From positions 14,676,023 through 14,740,022 of the forward strand of contig NC_067132.1 in the NCBI RefSeq assembly GCF_021347895.1: a stretch of DNA of 64,000 nt, given 5' to 3'. This DNA is from Acanthochromis polyacanthus. Lineage: Eukaryota > Chordata > Actinopteri > Pomacentridae. The notes under the pieces were generated by a model, which was not told where the DNA came from, did not search any database, and was given only the letters and a program-made list of their open reading frames with translations. The translations under genes and the position numbers were made by a program. Of this stretch, positions 23,265 through 33,182 are shown one piece after another; the first letter of the stretch is position 1; the number at the start of each line of letters is the position of its first letter.

Positions 23265-23707
23265 ATCAGCCACAACATTAAAATCACCTGCATAATATTA
23301 TCGAGGTCATCCCTTGTGCTACCAAAGAGCACCTGACCTGTGGGGGCACGGAAACCTTGTGGGCCTGTTCCAGTTTGTTCCGTAGATAGCAGATCGATCT
23401 GGGGTCTCGGGAGTTGCAGGCCATGTCAGTACCTTGAGGCTCGTGGTTGTATTCCTTGAGTCGTTCCCGAGTTGTCTTGCGGTGTGGAAGGGTGCGTTGT
23501 GCTGCTGGCGTAGGCTGTACCCGTCAGTAAGTGCTGCTGCCTTGGGGGTGTGTTTGGTCTGCAGCAATATGTAGGTGGGTGGAACGTGTCAAAGTAACAT
23601 CCACGTGGATGCCAGGACCTCAAGTTTCCCAATGGAACATAGTATTCAAATGAGATGATCAATGTTATTCACCAAACCTGTCAGTAGTTTTAATGTTGTA
23701 GCTCATC
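23265..23707 (-). mobile_element. Short Tc1-like transposon copy with decayed transposase
   Basis: The left end ATCAGCCACAACATTAAAAT and the right end AGTTTTAATGTTGTAGCTCA are inverted repeats of about 25 bp. They match a Tc1-like family that I recognise from many fish genomes by its AACATTAAAACCACCTG ends. The internal part, read on the minus strand, is a shortened and broken transposase, described separately. A TA target duplication is expected for this superfamily but the edges are too decayed to show it clearly. Confidence 0.75.
23319..23640 (-). pseudogene. Tc1-like transposase remnant with altered catalytic site
   Basis: Two overlapping minus-strand frames carry pieces of one ancestral protein. 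One frame has QQHNAPFHTAR followed by SLKVLTWPA, corresponding to the Tc1 signature QQDNAPCHT and a later V-L-x-W-P. The Asp that would be the second DDE residue is His here. The second frame has LGNLRSWHPRGCYFDTFHPP, a shifted reading of the same ancestral stretch. The region holding the third acidic residue (PIEH) is broken or deleted. At least one frameshift plus the D-to-H change make it inactive. Confidence 0.7.
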
Positions 23708-24063
23708 AGTTTATTTTGCCATGCCTGCATTGCACAGCAATTTCTGCACTCCAGCTATCAAGAAATCCGTTAAATGCTAGTATCATCTACGAATATCAGT
23801 GCAGTCAATGGTAGATTATTCAGTGGATTTTATATGCTTAGATTATGATCTCAAATTTAAACCCACAACGTTATTTAGATTTTTCTTTCTTTCAATCATG
23901 GGCATTAGGCCATTTTATTTTAATCTATCCGTATGGAATTGTTTATTTACGACAACCTGTTTATCTCTGTTTGCGTTTCTGCCTTTCCTCTCCTGTCTTG
24001 TGCTTGTGCCCTCACCCTTCTCTCCTCCTTTCCTTCTCACCCCTCCTTTGCTGTCCTCTGTAG

Positions 24064-24135
24064 ACCTGACCATGCGTGTCCATGACCAGGTCCATGACCT
24101 AAGTTATGTCCTCTGTCCCTACTTTCCCACCATAG
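24064..24135 (+). other. ctnnd2: Candidate alternative 5' extension of exon F (72 nt, in frame)
   Basis: A second acceptor with a stronger pyrimidine tract (CCTCCTTTGCTGTCCTCTGTAG) ends at 24063, 72 nt before the acceptor used in the canonical model. Splicing exon E to 24064 keeps the frame with no stop and adds 24 codons beginning [12 protein letters not shown] and ending CPYFPTI before APSSPG. The human protein as I recall it goes directly from the exon E equivalent to APSSPG, so the 24136 acceptor is the conserved one. The extension may be a real isoform or a chance acceptor. Confidence 0.35.
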
Positions 24136-24442
24136 CTCCCTCCTCCCCTGGTGTCGACTCCGCCCCTTTGCAGCGCACAGGAAGCCACGGCACCGGGACA
24201 GGAAACTACAGCCGTGGCGGGACCAACAACTATGCCACAGTGGGTCCAGGCTACACCTCGAGTGGAGGCGGCGGAGGGGGAAACGTTTATGGCTCGGATC
24301 CCTATGTGGCAGACCCTTACCGTACCCTGCAGTACTGCCCCTCGGTGGTGGAATCTCCCTACAGCAAGTCTGGACCAGCCCTGCCACCCGAAGGCAGCCT
24401 GCAGCGTTCACCTTCCATCGACTCTATCCAGAAAGATCCCAG
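24136..24442 (+). CDS. ctnnd2: ctnnd2 coding exon F (307 nt), APSSPG to [10 protein letters not shown]
   Basis: The last exon of the linker before the armadillo domain. It enters in phase 1 (G+CT = Ala) and leaves two bases (AG). The translation begins [19 protein letters not shown], passes through a Gly/Tyr/Ser-rich middle with six consecutive glycines, and ends [44 protein letters not shown]. Human delta-catenin has [19 protein letters not shown] at the start and [20 protein letters not shown], then PALPPEG and [13 protein letters not shown] at the end. The middle is longer and unrelated in sequence, as expected for a disordered linker. One extra Val (PSVVES against PSVES) is visible. The acceptor is CCCACCATAG and the donor is GTAGGA. 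Confidence 0.97.
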
Positions 24443-24599
24443 GTAGGATGAAAGGGGCGGTGTGGGGTGTGTGTTGTGTGCATGAACATGAGTGTATATA
24501 TGTTTTCTGTGGTTTATTGGATCACAATATGCAAAAGATCATGAAGGATAGGATGCTTAAAGGCATTTTGAAAGGACACGTGTGACAGTCGCCCCATGG

Positions 24600-24800
24600 A
24601 CTGGGGTGTGACAGGACTTAATAGGTTTACACAGACAAACACACGCACACAATGGGACTCACTTCAGAGGACATTACATTGACTTAGACTCCTTTTCTGT
24701 AGACTTAGCCTTGCTATAAATATTAATTACTTAACCTCTACCCTAACCTTAACAGAAAACCTTCACCTAAACCCAACACTGGCCAGATCAGTATTCTCAG
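24600..24800. repeat. Diverged fish interspersed repeat (CCCTAACCTTAAC type)
   Basis: The order ACACACGCACACAATGGGAC, GAGGACATTACATTGACTTA, CTCTACCCTAACCTTAACAG and CACCTAAACCCAACAC resembles a repeat that is common in teleosts next to CA arrays (GAGGACATTnCATTGACTTA...CCCTAACCTTAACC). The similarity is from memory. The telomere-like words are part of this repeat and are not evidence of a telomere. Confidence 0.45.
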
Positions 24801-25734
24801 TCATGATCATAGTAACCAGCTAGGTGTGCTGCTTCATCACATACACTATGAAATATGGCTTATCACTGACCTCCCTTAAGATTAGACTGATGCAAAACCC
24901 AGAAGTGGCTAAAAATCACAACTATACATATTCAAACCTTCCGAGCATATTTTGAATTTTTCAGAAAGTTGCAAATTATTCCTCACTGTAAAATTTATTC
25001 ACATTTTGTATTTTTCTTAAGTTGTTGAAAACAACCGTCACAATGTTGAAATGTTATTTCATCTCAGGCACCAGAACATCAACATGTCAGAGCATCTTGT
25101 ACTACACTCACATACTAATAGTGGTATCTGTGTATCCACCTACAGTAACTTGTAAAGCAGTCACACTGTACTGCACCTCTTATAGCACTGTGTTAAAATC
25201 CTGTAATGAGTTACATTGTCAGTTACCATTGTGAAGATGAAATTTTGAAAGACCTTTCACACAAAACACTGCAGAGTGATGTATTGTACTACGATTAAGG
25301 ATGTTATAGCTCTCAGAAGTTCGTGTGGTTGAAAATAATTTTATCCACCATCTATTCAATAACAAGGTACACAGCAACTTCATTTCATTTTCCTGGATGA
25401 TGTCACATTGCTATGCAGCAAAAGTTGAGCCGGATTGTTTCTATTTTTTGCAATGAACAAAACTACTTGCAAAACAGGAAGTTACTCCAGTCACACACCG
25501 GTTGCTTTCAAAGCTCTTTTTCACCTCTCTTAGTGTCATGCTGTGTGTAAGAGTTTTACCGGGCTGTGATCACTTTCATCCTCTTGTCTTTGCAATTAAG
25601 CAAAGCTCACTCGCCTCACTTTATTTATATATATTTCACAGGACTCTTGATGTATAATTCCTTTAATTACAGAGTGAGAGGGACTGAGACATGTGGATCA
25701 AGTTTCAGCGGTAGCTGTCAGTCACAGGACAGGA

Positions 25735-25860
25735 GACAGAATGGAGAGAGAGAGAGTGGAAGAGATGAAAAGAAGAGGGGAGTGAGAGAGAGTGGGAGAA
25801 AATCAAAAACAATGGCAAAGAATGAGAAGGGGGGGGGGGGGGGGAGGGGAATGGAGTGGC
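25735..25860. repeat. Purine tract with a 16-G run
   Basis: GA-rich sequence leads into sixteen consecutive G residues at 25829-25844, then GGGG again. On the + strand this could form a G-quadruplex. Runs of this kind are also prone to length errors in assemblies. Confidence 0.85.
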
Positions 25861-28679
25861 ATGTGCACAGTCATAAAACAAAACTCATGAAATCCCCCTC
25901 CAGAATCAGTCCTGTGAAGATGTATGATAATGAAATCATGTTGCTTTATTATTAAAGTCATCTGATTGGCTGGATAAAAATACTCTAATATTCTCCATCA
26001 GCGAAGGTTTGATTTTATTTTGCAAATGAAACGGAATTCTCAAAGCATATATTTTATTTGGTGAGTTATTGACTTTGTAAAACAAACACAGCAACTCCGT
26101 CTCATACAAGAATGTCTTCATTTTCTAAAAGGAAAAGCTTTTTTTTCATATTGTTTGCACTTTGAAATTTGTGGGCTTCATTTTTTTGTTTGTGTGCTCA
26201 GAAAATTTGCCCTGAATGCAGCAGGAGGCAAAGCAATAATATACAGGATGTTGTGTTTTCTGTAAAATGCGTCAGCCAGACTAGACAGTTTTGTGACAAA
26301 GGCATATAAATCACAAAGCAGCAACATTGCAAGAGTAGATTGTTAAGCTAAAATATGTTATTTTTGATCATTTCTTTAAATTTGCTTCTACCAAACTCTT
26401 CATCAAAACAAACGCTGAAGCAGACTGACTCCTCAGGTGTTCAGTGACCTGTGGTTCCTTTCAGAGAATCCAGTGGGAGTTGTGAGCTTCTTGTTTGGAC
26501 TCAAACTGAAACAGGTTTTTACAGTAGGATCAATCATGTAGTCGTGACTGACCTGAGACTTCATATTTTATTGTGCTTTTATTTCATCACAGTTTGCATC
26601 TTGTGCTTTAAGTCTTATGTTGTATTGTCTTCTTTGTTGATTTTTTTGGTTTTCAAGTTTTATACAATTTACCATCTCCTAAAGACAGTCATTGCAAATT
26701 AGTTTTGGCTAGAAATGCTGTGATGTCACATCAGTTTATGCTCCACAATTGTCCCCGTACAAATAAACGTCAAATAAATAAATAAATCGGTAGAAATAAG
26801 TATGTCACAGAGAAGACAGAGTAACAAGGGAACACAGCTCACCAAGTTAGGAAACAGTCACTCGGATTATATAACACCCAATTACTGATATCTGATGATG
26901 AAAAAAGAAAGCAAAAATAATTCATTACAGAGAGTATAAATGCTTTTCTATAGATATAGATGCCTTTTTCTCGTATTTTGAGTCATTGCTGCTATTCATT
27001 ACCGTGCAGTAGAGAAGTCAGTCTGTAAAAGTTTGTTGTCTTTGCTGTCTGATCGACTTGAACAAAGACAATGAAAACTTCTTAAAATGTAATTTAGATT
27101 TGTTTGGACACTGCGTTCAACTTCTGCATAGTTTTCTAAACATTTTGTTTGATTCTGTTTCATGAAAATGTGGATTCATATCACACCAACCTGAGACATT
27201 TTTCCTACATCCTTTGAAAGCATTTGAGACCTTGAAGAAAACCAGCAAAATATGGAAGATAGAAGGAAGCTCTGGGTGTAAAAAATTTAACAAGGTGTAC
27301 ATAGTTTACAGGAAAGAATTTTCACAGTAGGTTTGGTATATTTTAAAGCTTGACTGAGGCAATATAGAAATTTGTTGAGCAAATAAATTTAGTTTGCAAA
27401 TACTCAGGCATATAGAAACTATTATCTTCACTGTACTTGCAAGAAAGTGTTTATTGTTGGCCCAGAAGAGGCATAAACTCACTTACTTGTATCCACAAGT
27501 ACACATGAGAGATCACTTTGTTTCCATTACTGCTCCAGGCTTCGTACGCTTCGTGCACAGATCCAGACAGAGATGTTATCTTTCCTCTTTCATTTAAAGA
27601 CAATGTGAGAAGATATAGTTTTAGATACCCAACTATTTTGTATGCATTTCCAATTCAGCACAAAAAGAGTTCATTTTTGTGATGAATGCCCTCCTACTGA
27701 GTTCAATAAATCCTTATTTAATTAGGAGTTACATAGTTATTCATGAGTATTTTAAAATTTAGACTTTACTGGTTGGAAACTGATGGTGTGAAAATTCTTT
27801 ACACCCAGCCTGCTGTTTGCTTTTACTAATTTAGGCCAACTCCACAGGTAGTCAAAGTGCATAAAACTTGAAACGAAAACGTGTTAATGAGTGGATTTTC
27901 AGGGTGGTTCTAATTTTTTTTTTCTCTGACACTTGTATCTCTGAAAATATGACTACACTGTTCTTCCTGCAACTGCAGAAAGACAATTTAAAGACACAAC
28001 AGGAATCCTAAATATTCACTGCTTTTTTTCAGTTTTCTTATGAGGTAGGGTAAATCTTATATATACTTAAATACACGTATGCTTACAATTGTAATAATTG
28101 TCAGTCTTACAAAGACCCAGTACAGACAATTTAAATACAACACTCTAGTAGTTTGTAATCAATATTGATTATCAGGTTTAGCAGTTAAATCTATCAGAAA
28201 TATAGGCATTTTTCCTTAAAATGTTTGCTAAACTACATTTTCAGGCCAGCTCCCAATAAGTCTACGTATCTATGAAAGATGTGCTATGCTTCAACTGCTT
28301 CACTAAAACCTCTGAATTCTCTGTGGCTCTGTTTATCTTTAATTCTCTTCTTTTATACCCAATGAATGTGCTTAATTTCAGCTTTGAGTTGCAGTGAAGC
28401 ACATTTAGATTCCAATCTTTTAATTTCTTACACTCCTTGCTATGTTTATGTACTGTACTTGATGTCATTGAATTGAAGCTATGTGTTACATTCCTCTTTG
28501 TCAGGAGGTTAAATGGCCACCTACTCAAACTTCACCCTCTCTCTTGCTGTAATTGGATCTAGTTGAGCTAACATGAAGTGCTAAATGAGTTAGCAGCTAT
28601 TAGAGACAAGGAACACTCTGACTGAGGGCAGAGGTTATGTCTGTCCCCCTATCTCTCTCTTTCTCTGTCTCGCTTGCTG

Positions 28680-28811
<132 letters not shown>

Positions 28812-29027
28812 GAATGAGTATTTAAGAGGAGACTATGTGTTTTATGTAAGTCATCAGTATATTTCTTGCTTAACTTGCATATGCATTATGTGCGTGTGTG
28901 CATGACGTGCATGCACATATGGCAGCTAGTAACACAGTTAGAGGCCATTATAGTTGCAGTAGAGTGAGCATGATAGGGCAGAGGTGATGACAGTGACACA
29001 AAGAGAAAACCCAATAACCGCTAATGG

Positions 29028-29670
29028 ATGGGAGTGCAAAGAGGTGAGGAAGAAGAGGGGGAGATAAGATACATAAGGGGAGGGAGGAAGGAATTAGTGA
29101 GGATAAAGCCAAAGGGAGGCAGGGAGATGCAGAAGGTGAAGAAAGACAGCAGGAGGAAAATAAAGGGAGGAGGAGAATTCGGCTGGAAAACAAAAAAAAG
29201 TGGAGGATAGTGGATAGATGATGATCAAAATAGAGAAAAGTAAATAAATAGAAAAATGGTAGAGGAGAAGAGCAGGGCAGGGTCTAATGTGGATAAGCGC
29301 CTCCCTTCATTGTTTTGTTTGTGTGTTCCCCTTTAAGCTTGCTCTCTCTGAAAAGGGATTCTCGCCCCCATTGGGTTTCCTCCTTGAAATGAATATTAAA
29401 AAACAATGTAGGGAATGAGATGATGAGAAAAACGTTGCGCACAGACCTGCAGAACCAGTAAACAAATGAGTGGTAAGAAAGGAAGGCGAAAACTAATAAT
29501 GAAGGACGAAAAAAGACAACAAATCAAGGTGGTTTGGAGAATCTTAAGTAAGGGAAGACAGCACATATAGGCATTAGTTCGGGGAATAAGATATACCTTG
29601 AGAGATCGAGAAAGAAGAGGAAAAAAGGAAAGGAGGGAACAGTGCAAGGCATAGAGGGAGAGAGAGATAA
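29028..29670. repeat. Long purine-rich (+ strand) region
   Basis: GA-rich words dominate from about 29028 to 29280 and again from about 29440 to 29670, with a mixed stretch between. No periodic unit is visible. Open frames on either strand here are composition artefacts. Confidence 0.65.
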
Positions 29671-30479
29671 ACATTAACTCAGGGAGGATGGGAGTTTGGG
29701 AGCAAGGAGATGGGTGGTTATTGTTCTAAAACTTGGGAGCTTAGGAGGCATGTAATAGGGCAAACAAAATCGTAAAGGGAGAGCTACAATTCACTTTGTT
29801 GTAGAAATGAGGATTGACAGAAAGGGGGGGAAAAAAGGAAAAAGTTGTAACGTTGCGATCAAAAACAAGACTACAGTTTTATTTCAACTGCGGGGATGTG
29901 CTTGACTTATCTGATCAAACACTCAATCAGTCTGAAACAGAGACGCAGCACTTCAAGATAAGATGAATCAAACTCTGCTCATTTACATTGTCTTCACCAA
30001 TACAAATATATTCACCCAGCATTTATGCAGAAATTGATGTTCTTTTGTCTTGATTGAATAAAGATTGTTTCCAGTTTTTCCATTGTGGTGATACTTTCAC
30101 CAAGCTTGTTAAATCCCACTACAAAAGCATAAACCAGGAAAGGTAGGAAACTGAGGGTTAAAGCCTCATCACTGCAAAAATACATGTAAAGCACACGGTT
30201 TAACAAAATCACCCCCATTATTTGCGAGATGTAACTGAGCTGCTGACATGAAATTGCTATTTACAGTTCCTTGATGTGATGTGATCTGGTGTGACATGTC
30301 ATTGTCGCTGCTCGCAATTTATTGTCACCGTTCGTTGGCTCCCAGCCCAAACATATCGCTCTATTTGTGGAAAATCTGCAGTGGTCAGCAGCGACTCTGT
30401 GCATGTTTGTGTGTGCATGTTGGTCCCTGAATGGGTTTTGTGTGTATTTGTGTGTCAAGGCGGTGTCAAAGGCAGGAAA

Positions 30480-30481
<2 letters not shown>

Positions 30482-30540
<59 letters not shown>
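30482..30540. repeat. (GT)n microsatellite
   Basis: About 29 uninterrupted GT units, surrounded by imperfect GT-rich sequence that extends on both sides to about 30400 and 30650. Confidence 0.95.
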
Positions 30541-30543
<3 letters not shown>

Positions 30544-31430
30544 TTGTGTGGCATCCTACATGATGACATAGGCCTGATGCGGTGAAATGTGTCACACAAA
30601 GGACAATGTCATTGTGTGTGTGAGTGAGTGCGCATGTGTGTGTGGTTGCTTAAGAAACATAGAGGGAGAATTATTATGCAGCGATTGCTCTTGTTGTTAC
30701 TTAAGCACTATGGGGCTTATTTATGTGCATATGTGTGCCAGAGAGAAACAGATTGCCAGAATACCCTTCTTGTGACCATTGTCTGTTTTTGTTGGTGCAC
30801 TCCTCCATGTTGGATACATATGGTTTATGCATGACTCCACAGAAGGGATATCTGCTATAGATGGAAATTGAGACACTGGCCGCCTATGTCTGTGCATGTG
30901 TGTGTGTGCGTGGTTGGTCTGGACCATAGAATTATATTCAGGGGATCCCACACTCACTTAAGTGAAAGTAAGGCCCACTCACATCCACAGTACCCCAGTT
31001 TACCATATGATGCACCTGGGGATTTCTGCTGTGTAAACAGATTATTTTTCCTTGGCGTTTACTCCAAGTCGTGGAGTCGATTCTTGGATTTAATATAGTG
31101 TTCTCCATTTTCAGTAGGTAGGTGAAGCACGCTGCCGTCCACTACTACCAATCTTTTCCTCTTTTTCCTTCTTTTTGCTTGTTTGCTGGATTACTTTCTC
31201 CACATTTTTTCCACCACCTATACATGAAATACAGCAAAGCCTGCAGTACACTGAAAGCCCTTGTGCCTTTGCTCTTGGTATGATTTCTTTGGATTAAGGT
31301 AGTTAAAGTTTGGAATACATGTGCAGCTTATTTTACACCAAAAGTGTAAGATGTCAATAAAGCATGTTTTTAGCATTCTGTTTATTACATTTTTCCAAGT
31401 ATCTTAAAACAAGAGTGCTGGCTGGTCATA

Positions 31431-31668
31431 TACACTACCAGTCAAAAGTTTGGACACGGCTTCTCATTCAGTGGTTTTTATTTAATTATTTTGTGCATTA
31501 TAGAGTAATACCAAAGACATCAAAACTGTAAAAGAATACATGAGGAATTATTTGAACACAAAAAAGTATTGATCTTCAATATTAGTCTCCACAGTAGTAA
31601 AGTAATACAAATAAATAAAAAAAAGCACTGAATAAGAAGGTGTGTCCAAAGTTTTGACTGGTAATGTA
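31431..31668. mobile_element. Tc1-type MITE, 238 bp
   Basis: The left end TACACTACCAGTCAAAAGTT plus TGGACAC and the reverse complement of the right end (TACATTACCAGTCAAAACTT plus TGGACAC) match at 25 of 27 positions. Both ends start with TA, the target dinucleotide of Tc1/mariner insertion. The terminal sequence CACTACC-x-TCAAAAGTTTGG is a common Tc1 end in fishes. The AT-rich inside encodes no transposase. Confidence 0.88.
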
Positions 31669-31804
31669 CAAGAAACTGCTCAGTTTGATGCACCCTATAC
31701 ATACATGCAAAAAAGATTAAAAAATTAGAAGACAAAGTTTGTCCAGAAAAAAAAAGTTATAGTACAGAGAAAGAGAAAGGCCTGAGGTTAGACTGGGTTG
31801 CATT

Positions 31805-31919
31805 ACTTCAGCACCATGGACAGAGAAAGTCAGACACCGTGTTTTGAACATTTCAGCACCATGGACAGAGCAAGTTAAGTACTTTGTTTTGAATACTTCA
31901 GCGCCATGGACAGAGACAA
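31805..31919. repeat. Minisatellite, 45-bp unit, about 2.5 copies
   Basis: Units begin at 31805, 31850 and 31895 with A(C/T)TTCAGC(A/G)CCATGGACAGAG. The first two complete units end with GTTTTGAA(C/T). The spacing is exactly 45 bp and the first 21 bases are nearly invariant, while the middle of the unit differs. It lies about 140 bp after the MITE. Confidence 0.85.
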
Positions 31920-32689
31920 AAAAACATTGGTATTACTGCTTCTGTCGTGTGCTCTAACTCTGGGGCTACTCTACTATATGTGCAGTAATATTTTCCTGCA
32001 TCCATGCAGAATCCTGCTAAAAAAAAAACATTTTAACAAAAATGAAAAAAAAAATAAAGCTTTGTAGTGACAAAAAATTTATCTGACTCCTAGGATTGCA
32101 TATTGCTGATTTACATGTTACATGAAGCATGTTTTGCAGACCTGAATGAAAGAAAACAAGATGCAGGTATTGGTTGTTTTCACAGTAGTTATTTTGCTAA
32201 TTATAAGCAGAATAGTCAAACAGCCAAAGTTACTGTCTGACCAGCAGTTAAACATCTAAAGATACTCAATTTAACATGATGTGCTACTCGTGAATATCAG
32301 TATTTGTATTTTTACGGCCAATGTACATATGTATGTCTTTCATTAATGAAACAGGGAAATATATGAGAGACACACTAGAGGGAGAGAACGGAAATCCCAA
32401 GTGTTCCAGGATTACAATGACCTGGATGACTCAGAATCTACACAGGCAAGAGAATGAAAGGCTAAACCTTTAGGGTATAAAAAAAGGGCGACTTGAATGT
32501 TTAACCTCACCATTAGCAGCTACTTGACTGAAAGACAGATCAGGCTGGACAAAAAATGAGAGAGGCCATCAGTGCTTTTTTATTGCCTTTTTGTTATTAA
32601 TCTGTCAGACATCAAAAATCTAAGGAAAAGGGAGGAAAAATAAGGTATCAATGAGAGAAAGATAAATAAAGATCAAAGAATAGGTTGGT

Positions 32690-32963
32690 GGCTGGCTGAC
32701 TCAGGGAGAGAGAGCAAGCGAGGGAGGACAGTGAGGGCGGGAGAGTGAGCAAGGGATTTAAAGAAAGAGAAAGGAAGGAAGAGAGAGAGACAGATAGAGG
32801 AGAGAGGACACACTCTATTGGCTCTCAGCACGGCCCAGGGGTAATTTCCTCTCCACATGAGAAATGCATGCTGGGATATGGAATCACCTCCAAGGGAGGG
32901 TAATGATGCATTGCCAGAACCTTGGCCCTGAGGCACAGCTGTGTGTATATGTGTGCGTGTTTA

Positions 32964-32990
<27 letters not shown>
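32690..32990. repeat. GA-rich tract and (GT)n array
   Basis: A purine-rich stretch (about 32700-32812) is followed, after ordinary sequence, by imperfect GT repeats at 32939-32998 that end in GCGCGCATGCAT. Confidence 0.7.
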
Positions 32991-32998
<8 letters not shown>

Positions 32999-33077
32999 AT
33001 CTGTGTCCTGGCCGTCATCCCTGCCTGTTCTGGGTAAATTGCCCATTGTAGTTATTTTCCTTTTCTGAGGTGGCCTA

Positions 33078-33182
<105 letters not shown>

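Larger units (their letters stand above)
9225..24135 (+). other. ctnnd2: ctnnd2 intron E-F (14,911 bp)
   Basis: A large GT-AG intron with phase 1. It contains a retrotransposon-tail-like stretch (9990-10340), a decayed Tc1-like copy (13375-14073), a purine-strand tract (19005-19378), a TTAA-flanked foldback element (20586-21025) and a second Tc1-like remnant (23265-23707). Hairpins lie at 16265-16312 and 22483-22512. Stretches around 10860-11110 and 11300-11960 look like candidate conserved non-coding DNA. At 19875-19990 the phrase CTTGTAAGGACCTTGAGTGC resembles a widespread fish interspersed repeat. I see no internal exon that I can support. Confidence 0.8.

Noticed and set aside
23799..24446. 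A 215-residue frame that could be taken as a single-exon gene
   Set aside because: Its C-terminal half is ctnnd2 exon F read in the correct phase. The N-terminal half is intron upstream of the acceptors. Its Met is not a start.
24740..24790. CCCTAACCTTAAC words suggesting an interstitial telomeric repeat
   Set aside because: The words are not a regular hexamer array and belong to a known type of fish interspersed repeat.
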